DNA from: Stenotrophomonas maltophilia | Lineage (GTDB): Bacteria > Pseudomonadota > Gammaproteobacteria > Xanthomonadales > Xanthomonadaceae | Assembly (NCBI GenBank): GCA_002387845.1 | Contig: DGLB01000034.1 | Location: forward strand, 62,001-126,000 | Length of the DNA stretch: 64,000 bases | Direction: 5' to 3' | Shown: piece after piece, positions 18,920 through 27,271 of the stretch | How positions within the stretch are numbered: the stretch's first letter is position 1 | Layout: the number at the start of each line of letters is the position of its first letter | Notes under the pieces: generated by a model | Seen by the model: only the letters and a program-made list of their open reading frames with translations | The model's database searches: none | What the model was told of the DNA's origin: nothing | Program-made: the position numbers and the translations under genes

Positions 18920-20302
18920 ATGCTTACCGTAGTACAGGCCTTCGACCGCGCCCCGATCGCGGAACTTCCGTTTGATGATGCCGCCGCCCTTGAGCGCAAA
19001 CTCAGTGCAGCGGAAAAGGCGTTCAAGAATCGTGACGGCTGGCTGCCGCCGCACCAGCGCATGGCCATCCTGCGCCGTTTGGCCGCATTGATGGAGGCCA
19101 AGCGCGACCACCTGGCGATGCAGATCGCGCGCGAAGGTGGCAAGCCCCTGCCGGATGCCATCGTTGAAACCAACCGCGCCATTGACGGCGTGCACAACGC
19201 CGCCGATGAACTGCGCAACTTCGCCGGCCGCGAGATCCCGATGGGTCTTTCGGCGGTAGCGGACAACCGCTGGGCCTTCACCACCAAAGAGCCGATTGGC
19301 ATCGTGGCGGCGATCTCGGCGTTCAACCATCCGTTGAATCTGATCGTTCACCAGGTGGCACCGGCCATCGCCGTGGGCTGCCCGGTGATCATCAAGCCGG
19401 CCTCGGCCACGCCGTTGTCGTGCCTGGAGTTCGTTGCCATGGCCCACGAGGCCGGCCTGCCGGAGCCGTGGGCGCAGACCTTCCTGCCGGATGGCAACGA
19501 ACTGGCCGAAGCCCTGGCCACCGACAGACGCGTCGCCTTCCTGAGCTTCATCGGTTCGGCCAAGGTGGGCTGGTCGCTGCATGCCAAACTGGCGCACGGT
19601 GCGCGTTCGGCGCTGGAGCACGGCGGCGTGGCACCGGCCATCGTGGATCGCAGTGCCGACCTCGCCAAGGTCATCGAGCCCATCGTCAAGGGCGGTTATT
19701 ACCATGCCGGGCAGGTGTGCGTGTCTACCCAGCGCATCTTCGTGCATGACGCCATTGCCGACGACTTCACCCAGGCACTCGTTGCCCGCGTGGAAAAGCT
19801 GCGCACGGGCGACCCCACCTTGAAGGATACCGAGGTTGGCCCGCTGATCCAGATCCGCGAAGCGGACCGTGTGGCCGAGTGGATCGATGAAGCAGTGAAG
19901 GGTGGGGCGCAACTGGCCAGCGGTGGCAAGCGCCTGTCTGACACCACGCTGCAGCCCACCGTGCTGCTCAATCCCGCGGCTGACGCACGGGTGACCACGC
20001 AGGAAGTGTTCGGCCCGGTGGTGGCGGTCTATCGCTACAAAGAACTCGACGAGGCGATCGCCCGCGCCAACGCGCTGCCCACCGCCTTCCAGGCCAGCAT
20101 CTTCGCCCAGGACATCGACGTTGCCCTGCGCGCCGCCAACCGCCTGGATGCCTCCGCGGTGATGGTCAACGACCCCACCGCGTTCCGCACCGACTGGATG
20201 CCGTTCGCCGGCCGCCGTGAATCCGGCTACGGCACCGGCGGCATCCCGTACACCATGCGCGACATGTCCCAGGAAAAGATGATCCTGCTGCGCCGCCCCT
20301 GA
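18920..20302 (+). CDS. NAD(P)-dependent aldehyde dehydrogenase
   Basis: 460-residue ALDH-superfamily enzyme oxidising an aldehyde to its acid. The catalytic cysteine is Cys267 in HAGQVCVSTQR, and the general-base glutamate lies in ALEHGGVAPAIV. The cofactor segment VAAISAFNHPLNLIVHQVAPAIA and the C-terminal MVNDPTAFRTDWMPFAG are typical. AAGGA at 18908-18912 supports ATG 18920, although the frame is open far upstream. It is transcribed with the acetolactate synthase-like gene. His in place of the usual Leu in the ELGG-like motif is a minor departure. Substrate not identifiable. Confidence 0.9.
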   Translation: MLTVVQAFDRAPIAELPFDDAAALERKLSAAEKAFKNRDGWLPPHQRMAILRRLAALMEAKRDHLAMQIAREGGKPLPDAIVETNRAIDGVHNAADELRNFAGREIPMGLSAVADNRWAFTTKEPIGIVAAISAFNHPLNLIVHQVAPAIAVGCPVIIKPASATPLSCLEFVAMAHEAGLPEPWAQTFLPDGNELAEALATDRRVAFLSFIGSAKVGWSLHAKLAHGARSALEHGGVAPAIVDRSADLAKVIEPIVKGGYYHAGQVCVSTQRIFVHDAIADDFTQALVARVEKLRTGDPTLKDTEVGPLIQIREADRVAEWIDEAVKGGAQLASGGKRLSDTTLQPTVLLNPAADARVTTQEVFGPVVAVYRYKELDEAIARANALPTAFQASIFAQDIDVALRAANRLDASAVMVNDPTAFRTDWMPFAGRRESGYGTGGIPYTMRDMSQEKMILLRRP

Positions 20303-20318
20303 CCTCCGGTATCTTTTC

Positions 20319-20355
20319 GGCCCGAGCGCCAGTAACTCTACTGGCGCACCGGGCC
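20319..20355 (+). terminator. Strong hairpin after the ALS/ALDH pair
   Basis: Perfect 9-bp stem GCGCCAGTA / TACTGGCGC around a 4-nt ACTC loop (20326-20347), extended after a short internal loop by GGCCC / GGGCC. No T-run follows, so it may be a Rho-assisted or mRNA-stabilising hairpin, not a classical terminator. Confidence 0.6.
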
Positions 20356-20409
20356 CACCCACCTGCTGCAATACCAGGCACCGGCCCCAAAGCCCACCTG
20401 GAGCACCTC

Positions 20410-21021
20410 ATGCGCAAGCCCGTCCTGAAGTCCCCCTCCACGCTGCTCATCCTCACCCTGGCCGCCACCGCATCCCAGGCTGCGTTCGCCGCACCGCCCC
20501 CGCCGTCACGCGACCTTCCAGGCCCGGTAACCGCCGCGTCCGCCAGCGCCACGCTGCAGGGCCGGATCACCGCCATCAACAAAAGCACCCGGGAAGTCAC
20601 TGTCACCGGTGCTGATGGCAGCAGCGTGGACATCGTGGCCGGCCCCGACATCCGCAACTTCAGCCAGCTGAAGGTAGGTGATCAGGTCGCGCTGGACTAT
20701 CGCGCTGCGGTCGCACTGGAACTGGAGCCTGCTGGCAGTGCGCCGCTGGGCGCGACCGCCAGCCAGTCCCGCACCGTGCCCAAGCGGGGCAGCATTCCTG
20801 GCGGTGCTCGTTCCAACACGATCAGTCTGGTCACTGAAGTGGCCGCAGTGAATCCGGAGCGCGGCACGATTGCCTTGCGCGGAGAAAGCGGCAACACCCA
20901 GCTCATCGCGGTTGAACGCCCGGACCTGCGCGCCAAGCTGCCCAGCGTGAAACGCGGCGACCTGCTGCGGATCTCCTACACCCAGGCGGTCGCCTTGGGC
21001 ATCCGCCGCGACACGCCCTGA
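20410..21021 (+). CDS. Secreted two-repeat protein of unknown function
   Basis: 203 residues with a clear signal peptide (LLILTLAATASQAAFAA), so periplasmic or outer-membrane associated. The mature part contains two related blocks of about 65 residues: LQGRITAINKSTREVTVTG ... LKVGDQVALDYRAAVALEL, and SLVTEVAAVNPERGTIALRG ... VKRGDLLRISYTQAVALGI. Each reads as an OB-like beta-rich unit ending GD-x-(V/L)-x-(L/I)-x-Y-x-x-AVAL. A GGAG ribosome site precedes ATG 20410. I do not recognise a function. Its last 46 bp overlap the end of the convergent AraC gene. Confidence 0.8.
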   Translation: MRKPVLKSPSTLLILTLAATASQAAFAAPPPPSRDLPGPVTAASASATLQGRITAINKSTREVTVTGADGSSVDIVAGPDIRNFSQLKVGDQVALDYRAAVALELEPAGSAPLGATASQSRTVPKRGSIPGGARSNTISLVTEVAAVNPERGTIALRGESGNTQLIAVERPDLRAKLPSVKRGDLLRISYTQAVALGIRRDTP

Positions 21022-21863
21022 CCACGGCCGGCACTGCTGCCGCGTACGAACGCGGCCGCCAGTGCCAGTGCGTCGCTGCTGTTGCGATCGCCGCGCAAGG
21101 CGCGCACCAGTGCTGCCGGCGTGCTGCCGGTCCAGCGCACCAGGTCATGCGTGGCATGCGCCTGGTCGCTGTATCCGTGTCGTGCCGCTGCGGCGGCAAT
21201 GTCAGGCTCCTCGTGATCCAGCGACTGCAGCAATGCCTGCAGTCGCCGCACGCGTGCGTACTCCTTGGGTGTCATGCCCACCGCTGCAAGAAATCGCGGC
21301 TGCAGCGTGCGCAGGGAAACGCCCAGCGTCTTCGCCAGTGTGCTGATCCGCAGATCACCCTCCGCGGCGTCAAGCAGGGTCACGGCCTTCTCGATCTTCG
21401 CGTCCAGCGCGAAGGCGTTGCAGAGCGGGCGCAACAGCTGCCAAAGCGGCTCTGGATCATCGGCCGCGGCACTGGCGCGGGCAGCGGCTGCGAACACCTT
21501 CGCGAAGGTGTCATCGAGTGTATGCATATCCGGTGCGTGGTCACGCAGGCTGGCGAGTCGCGGCCCGGCAACCAGTGCGCTGGCCGCCGGTTGCAGGCGG
21601 ACACCGATGCAGAGCACGGGACCGACCGCTTGCAGGCGTACCGGCCCGCGCTGCTGTGCGGCGAAACAGAACGACTGGTCCGACCGCACCGCGCCATCCG
21701 CGCCATGCATCTGCAGCGGAACCCCCAGTTCGGCCAGCAGTTCGCAGCACCCATCCGGGTAGATCACCTGGATTTCGCTGCTGGGCGTGTCGTCCCGCAA
21801 CTGCCACAGGCAGCGCAGATGGCGCCGCAGGTCGGCAGGGGCAGGGTACTCGGCGTAGTCCAT
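20976..21863 (-). CDS. AraC-family transcriptional regulator
   Basis: 295 residues. The C-terminal DNA-binding domain holds both helix-turn-helix motifs: LRISTLAKTLGVSLRTLQPRFL and EPDIAAAAARHGYSDQAHATHDL, followed by WTGSTPAALVRALRGD. The N-terminal half (MDYAEYPAPADLRRHLRCLW, YPDGCCELLAELG) matches the DUF6597-type sensor arm common in this AraC subgroup. It is divergent from the DUF6265 gene at 21953. The shared 89-bp region contains a CGCTT-N6-AAGCG dyad at 21885-21900 that could be its operator. The C-terminal tail past residue 265 is long and low in similarity. Ligand unknown. Confidence 0.85.
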   Translation of the reverse strand: MDYAEYPAPADLRRHLRCLWQLRDDTPSSEIQVIYPDGCCELLAELGVPLQMHGADGAVRSDQSFCFAAQQRGPVRLQAVGPVLCIGVRLQPAASALVAGPRLASLRDHAPDMHTLDDTFAKVFAAAARASAAADDPEPLWQLLRPLCNAFALDAKIEKAVTLLDAAEGDLRISTLAKTLGVSLRTLQPRFLAAVGMTPKEYARVRRLQALLQSLDHEEPDIAAAAARHGYSDQAHATHDLVRWTGSTPAALVRALRGDRNSSDALALAAAFVRGSSAGRGQGVSRRMPKATAWV

Positions 21864-21952
21864 GCGCCATCGGACCGCAGGCTGCGCTTTTTTACAAGCG
21901 GGCCCGGCCGGTTCCCGCTAGCCTGCACCCACCTGATGACGGAAGCACGAGC

Positions 21953-22423
21953 ATGATCACGACGACGGCAGCCCTCCTGGGCGCGGGCCTGGCACTGGGG
22001 AGTGGGGCGGCCAACGCTGCCGGGTCAGGGTTCGACTGGCTGGCCGGCCACTGGTGTGGCGGCAGCGAACAGCGGAAGATCGAGGAGTTCTGGTTGCCCC
22101 AGGCCGGTGGCGCACTGCTGGGAATGTCCCGCACCCTGTCCGGCGACAGCACCGAATCGTTTGAGTTCATGCGGCTTGTGCCCTCGGGCAACGACGCCGG
22201 TTTCCACGTCCAGCCCAATGGCGTGCCGGCCACGCTGTTCACCATTTCCAGCCAGGGCAGGGGCTGGGTGGTGTTCGAGAACCCGGCGCACGATTTCCCC
22301 AACCGCATCGAATATCGCAGCGAGGGGGACGCGCTGCGCGCGGTCATCTCTGGTCCAGGAGAGGACGGCAAGCAGCACGAAATCCGCTTCGACTACCGGC
22401 GTTGCACACCGCCGAACGACTGA
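21953..22423 (+). CDS. DUF6265-like small exported protein
   Basis: 156 residues with a signal peptide (ALLGAGLALGSGAANAA). The mature part starts FDWLAGHWCGG and contains EEFWLPQAGGALLGMSRT, the hallmark W-x-x-G-x-W and GG-x-x-x-GM pattern of the DUF6265 calycin-like family, then FENPAHDFPNRIEYR and a C-terminal single cysteine. Function is unknown; members are small periplasmic beta-barrel proteins. GGAAGCACGAGC precedes ATG 21953. It probably answers to the divergent AraC regulator. The first copy of a SMAG tandem array begins about 50 bp after the stop. Confidence 0.75.
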   Translation: MITTTAALLGAGLALGSGAANAAGSGFDWLAGHWCGGSEQRKIEEFWLPQAGGALLGMSRTLSGDSTESFEFMRLVPSGNDAGFHVQPNGVPATLFTISSQGRGWVVFENPAHDFPNRIEYRSEGDALRAVISGPGEDGKQHEIRFDYRRCTPPND

Positions 22424-22667
22424 CGACCCACCCCGTGCCGCCAAGCATCCATGCCACGGGCGAACACCCCCGTAGAGCGGGGCTTGCCCCGCTGAACCGC
22501 CGAGGACCCATGCCCCGCGCGAACACCCCCGTAGAGCGGGGCTTGCCCCGCTGAACTGCCGAGGACCCATGCCCCGCGCGAACACCCCCGTAGAGCGGGG
22601 CTTGCCCCGCTGAACCGCCGACAATCCATTCCACGCGCGAAAAGCAGCGGGGCAAGCCCCGCTCTAC
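22424..22667. repeat. SMAG array: three direct 59-bp copies plus one inverted copy
   Basis: GTAGAGCGGGGC-TT-GCCCCGCTG occurs at 22472-22494, 22531-22553 and 22590-22612 with an exact 59-bp period. The spacers (GCCGAGGACCCATGCCCC...) are nearly identical, so this is a tandem duplication of one unit and not independent insertions. An inverted element closes the array at 22645-22667, and its GTAG supplies the stop codon of the adjacent gene. Confidence 0.9.
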
Positions 22668-23476
22668 GAGCGTCGCGCTTCGATCCACTTCAACGACTGC
22701 GCAATGCCGCCGAACGGAAAGAAGTGCAGGCTGACCGGCCCATGCGCGGCAGTCAGGCCATGGCTCAGCTGATCCACGAACACCCCAGGTCCGGCCGTAC
22801 CCAGCAGCTTGCCGATCGACACGCCATAGCGGGCCAGCATGGCCGCCGAAGCGCCAACGCCACACATCGCGGCGTAGCGCGCGAGCACCACCACGCTGGC
22901 CGGGCCGGGCACGCCCACACGCACCGGGTGCGCAATGCCCCGGCTGCGCAGTTCCTGGAGCCAAGCCAGCACGATGCCGGCATCGAAAGCGAACTGGGTC
23001 ACGATCGACGGGGTCATGCCGCGCTGCTCGATGACCTCACACTTATGCTGCAGCGCCTGCCAGCGTTGCTCAGCGCTCATCACAGGATGGCTTTCGGGAT
23101 GCCCGCCCACCGCCACCGCACGGATGCCGGACGCCTCCAGAACGCCGGTTGCGATCAGCGAGCCACTGTCAGCAAAGGGCCCGGAAGGCGTGGATGGATC
23201 GCCGGCAATCACGAAACAGTGCTCGACGCCCGCTTCGTCCACCGCACGTGCGACGAACCGCTCAAGCATCGCGCGCGAGGTGATCCGACGTGCCGACAGG
23301 TGCGGCATGGGCTGGAAGCCGAGTTCACGTACCGCGCGGGCGGCCGTCAGCCGCGCCTCGTCATCCTCACTGGGCAGATAGGGAATCGCGATCAGCGTGC
23401 CGGGCGGCACCCGCTCGGCCACCGAGCGCAATGCCGGAATGCTGCGCGCACTGACTTCCAGCGACCAGGCGTCCAT
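22664..23476 (-). CDS. Methylenetetrahydrofolate reductase-like protein
   Basis: 270 residues, somewhat shorter than MetF (about 295). The (beta/alpha)8-barrel pattern is recognisable: SLEVSAR (position of the catalytic Glu of FEFFPP in MetF), GFQPMPHLSARRI, HCFVIAGDPSTPSGPF, VGGHPESHPV, IVTQFAFDA and FFPFGGIAQSLKWIE. In MetF these blocks bind folate and FAD. The unusual N-terminus suggests a divergent paralogue, not the housekeeping enzyme. The start overlaps the metR stop (ATGA on the minus strand), so the two are co-transcribed. The TAG stop is the TAG of a SMAG GTAG. Role is probably methyl-group supply linked to the methionine genes on the other side of MetR. Confidence 0.75.
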   Translation of the reverse strand: MDAWSLEVSARSIPALRSVAERVPPGTLIAIPYLPSEDDEARLTAARAVRELGFQPMPHLSARRITSRAMLERFVARAVDEAGVEHCFVIAGDPSTPSGPFADSGSLIATGVLEASGIRAVAVGGHPESHPVMSAEQRWQALQHKCEVIEQRGMTPSIVTQFAFDAGIVLAWLQELRSRGIAHPVRVGVPGPASVVVLARYAAMCGVGASAAMLARYGVSIGKLLGTAGPGVFVDQLSHGLTAAHGPVSLHFFPFGGIAQSLKWIEARRS

Positions 23477-24390
23477 CAGCCGGCCACGTTGGAGCGAACG
23501 CCACTGGTGTCGCTGTGCCGGGCAAGTTCCACGAACGCGCGCAGATAGTCGACCTCGGTATCGGCTTCCCGGGCACCCAGATAGATCTGCTTGGGAATCC
23601 CATTCGCCCCCAGCCGCACTGGCACCACCGGCATCTTCGCGGCGTATTCCTCCACCAGCCAGCGCGGCATGGCGGCGACACCGCGGCCACTGGCGACCAT
23701 CTGCATCATGATGTCGGTGGTCTCAATCGCCTTGTGACGACGCGGGCTGACCCCGGCCGGCAGCAGGAACTGGTTGTAGATGTCCAGCCGCTCGATCGGC
23801 ACCGGGTAGCTGATCAGCACCTCCGGAGTCAGCTGCTGCGGCTCGACAAACGCCGCCTTGGCCAGCCGATGATCCTTGGCCACCACCAACACCTGCTCGT
23901 AGTCGAACACCGGCACGAAGCGCAGCCCGGGCTTCAGCAGCGGATCCGGGGTGACCAGCAGGTCGATCTCATAGCCGAACAGGGCCCCGATCCCACCAAA
24001 CTGGAACTTCTGCTTCACGTCCACATCCACATCCGGCCAGGCGGCCAGGTAGGGCGAGACAATCTTCAGCAGCCACTGGTAGCAGGGGTGGCACTCCATG
24101 CCAATGCGCAGCGCACCGCGTTCCCCTTGCGCGAACTGGCCCAGCCGCTCCTCGGCCAGATCCAGCTGTGGCAGCACCCGGTTGGCCACGGCCAGCAGGT
24201 ACTGCCCGGCCTGGGTCAGGCGCAGGCTGCGGCCCTCGCGCAGCCAGATCGGGGTGCCGAGCTGCTGCTCCAGCTTTTTCATGCTGTGGCTCAGGGCCGA
24301 CTGGGTCAGGTTCAGCACGCCGGCCGCAGCGGTCAGCGACCCCTGCTGCTCAACCTGCTGGACAATGCTGAGGTGGATGCGTTCCAGCAT
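23476..24390 (-). CDS. metR: LysR-family regulator, MetR type
   Basis: 304 residues. The N-terminal winged helix reads IVQQVEQQGSLTAAAGVLNLTQSALSHSMKKLE, followed by the ligand-binding domain with GALRIGMECHPCYQWLLKIV, the segment typical of MetR, whose co-effector is homocysteine. It is divergent from the FMN reductase-MesX-MesD genes and upstream of the MTHFR-like gene, so it is placed to control both arms of a methionine locus. A TGAA-N5-CTCA site lies between the start codons. Identification as MetR is by sequence pattern and context. Confidence 0.88.
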   Translation of the reverse strand: MLERIHLSIVQQVEQQGSLTAAAGVLNLTQSALSHSMKKLEQQLGTPIWLREGRSLRLTQAGQYLLAVANRVLPQLDLAEERLGQFAQGERGALRIGMECHPCYQWLLKIVSPYLAAWPDVDVDVKQKFQFGGIGALFGYEIDLLVTPDPLLKPGLRFVPVFDYEQVLVVAKDHRLAKAAFVEPQQLTPEVLISYPVPIERLDIYNQFLLPAGVSPRRHKAIETTDIMMQMVASGRGVAAMPRWLVEEYAAKMPVVPVRLGANGIPKQIYLGAREADTEVDYLRAFVELARHSDTSGVRSNVAG

Positions 24391-24395
24391 TTGAA

Positions 24396-24408
24396 TGAAT
24401 CCTGCTCA
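24396..24408. promoter_or_regulatory. Candidate MetR box
   Basis: TGAATCCTGCTCA differs by one base from the enterobacterial MetR consensus TGAA-N5-TTCA. It lies in the 76-bp region between metR and the FMN reductase gene. A second imperfect dyad, ACGTGAAGTAAT...ATTTTACGT, follows at about 24414-24436 and could be an additional LysR contact or overlap the rightward promoter. Confidence 0.5.
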
Positions 24409-24466
24409 TGGATACGTGAAGTAATACCATTTTACGTCATGGGATGCGGTCGCTAGCATCGATTCG

Positions 24467-25048
24467 ATGACCTATCCCCTCCGCGTAGTCGCCGTTTCCG
24501 GGGGCCTGCAGCGCACCTCCCGCGCCGCCGCCCTCTGCCAGCACCTGACCGACCTGATCGGGGCGCACCTTCCCTGTGAGCGACACCTGGTCGAACTCGG
24601 CCAGGTCGCGCCCCAGCTGGCCGGTGCCACCTGGCGCAGCCAACTGCCGGCCACGGTGGAACGGGAGCTGGCGGCGGTTGAGCAGGCCGACGTCCTGGTC
24701 GTGGCCACGCCCGTGTTTCGCGGTTCCTACACCGGCCTGTTCAAGCACTTCTTCGACTTCATCGACCAGGACGCGCTGATCGATACCCCGATCCTGCTGG
24801 CCGCCACCGGGGGCAGCGAACGCCACTCGCTGGTAATCGACCACCAGCTGCGCCCGTTGTTCAGCTTCTTCCAGGCGCGCACGCTGCCCTTGGGCGTGTA
24901 CGCCACCGACACCGATTTCCTCGACGCACGCGTGCACAACGAAGCGCTGCTGCAGCGCTCGGCACTCGCCGTGCAGCGGGCCTTGCCGCTGATTGAGCTG
25001 GCCGCCCGCCGCCGCCACGACGTTGGCGGCACGGTCGCCGTCGCCTGA
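24467..25048 (+). CDS. NADPH-dependent FMN reductase (MsuE/SsuE-like)
   Basis: 193-residue flavodoxin-like reductase that makes free reduced FMN. The flavin-phosphate loop is VVAVSGGLQRTSRAAAL; ADVLVVATPVFRGSYTGLFKHFFDF and PILLAATGGSERH are the other family blocks. In sulfur metabolism such enzymes feed two-component monooxygenases. It is the first gene of a rightward operon with DUF1852 (MesX) and MesD, 39 bp upstream of MesX. This suggests it gives FMNH2 to MesX for the oxygen-dependent step, though that link is inference. Confidence 0.88.
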   Translation: MTYPLRVVAVSGGLQRTSRAAALCQHLTDLIGAHLPCERHLVELGQVAPQLAGATWRSQLPATVERELAAVEQADVLVVATPVFRGSYTGLFKHFFDFIDQDALIDTPILLAATGGSERHSLVIDHQLRPLFSFFQARTLPLGVYATDTDFLDARVHNEALLQRSALAVQRALPLIELAARRRHDVGGTVAVA

Positions 25049-25087
25049 TCCGCATCATCCCCCCGGACGCCACCCCGCCAGGTCACC

Positions 25088-26086
25088 ATGAGCCACGATT
25101 TCACCTTCAGCATCAAACGCATCGCCTTCGACGAGAACTATCGCCCGGCGGATGGCACCCGCATCACCACCAATTTCGCCAACCTGGCACGCGGCGAGCG
25201 GCGCGAAGAGAACCTGCGCAACACGCTGCGGATGATCGACAACCGCTTCAACGACCTGGCCCATTGGGACAACCCCAACGCGGACCGCTATGCGGTTGAG
25301 CTGGACATCGTCTCGGTGGAGATGCAGGTGGGGCAGGGCAGCAACGACGAGTCCTTCCCGCTGATCGAAATGCTCAAAACCACCATCGTCGACAAGCAGA
25401 CCGGCGCACGCACCGATGGCATCGTCGGCAACAACTTTTCGTCCTATGTGCGCGACTACGATTTCAGCGTGCTGCTGCCCCAGCACAACGAAGGCAGGAC
25501 CGCGTTCTCGGCACCGGATGACTTCGGCGACCTGCACGGCAAACTGTTCCGGCATTTCCTGGGTTCGGACGCGTACCGGGCCAACTTCGCCAAGCCGCCG
25601 GTGATCTGCATCAGCGTCTCCAGCAGCAAGACCTACCACCGCACCGAGAACCATCACCCGATTCTGGGCGTGGAGTACAAGCAGAGCGAGTTCTCGCCCA
25701 CCGATGACTACTTCGGCAAGATGGGCCTGCGGGTGCGCTACTTCATGCCGCCGCGCAGCGTCGCTCCGCTGGCCTTCTACTTCCAGGGCGACCTGCTGGC
25801 CGACTACACCAACGCCGAGCTGATTGCCACCATCGCCACGATGGAAGCCTTCCAGAAGATCTACCGCCCGGAGATCTACAACGCCAATTCCACGGCAGGG
25901 AAGGTCTACCAGCCCAGCCTCAAGCACGAAGACTACTCGGCCACGCGCATTGTCTATGACCGCGAAGAGCGCAGCCAGCTGGCGGTGAAACAGGGCCGGT
26001 TCACCGAGGAAACCTTCATCAAACCCCACCAGAACACGCTCAACCAGTGGGCCGCCAGCTGGCCCGCCTCCACCGCAAAGGCCTGA
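25088..26086 (+). CDS. mesX: DUF1852 protein (MesX)
   Basis: 332 residues beginning SHDFTFSIKRIAFDENYRPA, the start typical of DUF1852. The family sits almost always beside a short core methionine synthase and has been named MesX, the partner required by MesD-type folate-independent methionine synthases, which also need oxygen. No cofactor motif is obvious to me, but the sequence is rich in His, Asp and Tyr (TYHRTENHHPILGVEYKQSEF; HEDYSATRIVYDREERSQL). It lies 9 bp before mesD. A role as oxygenase using reduced flavin from the preceding reductase is plausible but unproven. Confidence 0.88.
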   Translation: MSHDFTFSIKRIAFDENYRPADGTRITTNFANLARGERREENLRNTLRMIDNRFNDLAHWDNPNADRYAVELDIVSVEMQVGQGSNDESFPLIEMLKTTIVDKQTGARTDGIVGNNFSSYVRDYDFSVLLPQHNEGRTAFSAPDDFGDLHGKLFRHFLGSDAYRANFAKPPVICISVSSSKTYHRTENHHPILGVEYKQSEFSPTDDYFGKMGLRVRYFMPPRSVAPLAFYFQGDLLADYTNAELIATIATMEAFQKIYRPEIYNANSTAGKVYQPSLKHEDYSATRIVYDREERSQLAVKQGRFTEETFIKPHQNTLNQWAASWPASTAKA

Positions 26087-26095
26087 ACCACGCAC

Positions 26096-27121
26096 ATGAC
26101 GAACACACTGCTGCCCACCTCGACCGCCGGAAGCCTGCCCAAGCCCTCATGGCTGGCCGAACCCGAAAAGCTGTGGTCGCCCTGGAAGCTGGAGGGCGAG
26201 GCCCTGATTGAAGCCAAGCAGGACGCACTGCGCCTGTCACTGCAGGAACAGCAGCACGCCGGCATCGACATCGTCAGCGACGGCGAGCAGACCCGCCAGC
26301 ATTTCGTGACCACGTTCATCGAGAACCTCAGCGGCGTGGACTTCGAGAAGCGCGAGACCGTGCGCATCCGCAACCGCTACGACGCCAGCGTGCCCACCGT
26401 GGTAAGCGCGGTGAGCCGGCCCAAGCCGGTGTTCGTGGACGACGCCAGGTTCCTGCGCCAGCAGACGAACCAGCCGATCAAGTGGGCGCTGCCCGGCCCG
26501 ATGACCATGATCGACACCCTGTACGACGCGCACTACAAGAGCCGCGAGAAGCTGGCCTGGGAGTTCGCGAAGATCCTCAACCAGGAAGCGCGTGAGCTGG
26601 AAGCCGCAGGCGTGGACATCATCCAGTTCGATGAGCCGGCCTTCAACGTGTTCTTCGACGAGGTGAACGACTGGGGCGTGGCAGCGCTGGAGCGGGCCAT
26701 TGAAGGGCTCAAGTGCGAAACCGCCGTGCACATCTGCTACGGCTACGGCATCAAGGCCAACACCGACTGGAAGCAGACCCTGGGGTCGGAGTGGCGCCAG
26801 TACGAAGAATCCTTCCCCAAGCTGCAGCAGTCGAACCTCGACATCATCTCGCTGGAATGCCACAACTCACACGTTCCGATCGACCTGATCGAGCTGGTGC
26901 GCGGCAAGAAGGTGATGGTGGGGGCGATTGACGTGGCCTCCAACACCGTCGAGACGCCTGAAGAGGTCGCCAGTACCCTGCGCAAAGCCCTGAAGTTCGT
27001 GGACGCCGACAAGCTGTACCCCAGCACGAACTGTGGCATGGCCCCGCTGGCCCGCAACGTTGCCCGCGGCAAGCTGCAGGCACTTGCCGCCGGTGCCGCC
27101 ATCATCCGCGGCGAGCTGTAA
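26096..27121 (+). CDS. mesD: Core cobalamin-independent methionine synthase (MesD type)
   Basis: 341 residues, equivalent to only the catalytic C-terminal half of MetE; the N-terminal folate-polyglutamate domain is absent. All zinc ligands are present: His212 and Cys214 (AVHICYG), Glu254 (SLECHNS) and Cys313 (STNCGMAPL). The N-terminus has LPTSTAGSLPKPSWL, the homocysteine-binding start. Adjacency to DUF1852 marks it as the MesD class, whose methyl donor is not established and which does not use methyltetrahydrofolate. It is probably induced by MetR and ends just before a SMAG element. Confidence 0.9.
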   Translation: MTNTLLPTSTAGSLPKPSWLAEPEKLWSPWKLEGEALIEAKQDALRLSLQEQQHAGIDIVSDGEQTRQHFVTTFIENLSGVDFEKRETVRIRNRYDASVPTVVSAVSRPKPVFVDDARFLRQQTNQPIKWALPGPMTMIDTLYDAHYKSREKLAWEFAKILNQEARELEAAGVDIIQFDEPAFNVFFDEVNDWGVAALERAIEGLKCETAVHICYGYGIKANTDWKQTLGSEWRQYEESFPKLQQSNLDIISLECHNSHVPIDLIELVRGKKVMVGAIDVASNTVETPEEVASTLRKALKFVDADKLYPSTNCGMAPLARNVARGKLQALAAGAAIIRGEL

Positions 27122-27132
27122 CGGCCAACCCA

Positions 27133-27155
27133 CAGCGGGGCAAGCCCCGCTCTAC
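27133..27155 (-). repeat. Single inverted SMAG element
   Basis: CAGCGGGGC-AA-GCCCCGCTCTAC, 11 bp after the mesD stop; the GTAG head lies on the minus strand. It may act as a 3' hairpin for the mesD transcript. Confidence 0.85.
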
Positions 27156-27162
27156 ATTCCGG

Positions 27163-27218
27163 TGCCGACAGCCAACAGCCAAAGTCCAACATCCAAAATC
27201 CAAAATCCACCAGCCAGC
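27163..27218 (+). repeat. Degenerate heptanucleotide tandem repeat
   Basis: Eight 7-bp units in register: TGCCGAC, AGCCAAC, AGCCAAA, GTCCAAC, ATCCAAA, ATCCAAA, ATCCACC, AGCCAGC, with consensus roughly A-(T/G)-CCAA-(A/C). It sits in the 150-bp gap between mesD and ltaE and is AT-rich and purine-skewed relative to its surroundings. Confidence 0.7.
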
Positions 27219-27271
27219 ATCGGTCTGAATGAACGATACTTCCACGGCAACCAACCCGTGGACACCCGAAC

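Noticed and set aside
17218..19326. 702-codon minus-strand frame
   Set aside because: Antisense shadow of the acetolactate synthase-like and aldehyde dehydrogenase genes; low-complexity composition.
22472..22612. CRISPR-like regular repeats
   Set aside because: Spacers are as conserved as the repeats, the period is 59 bp, the element is a SMAG palindrome, and no cas genes are present.
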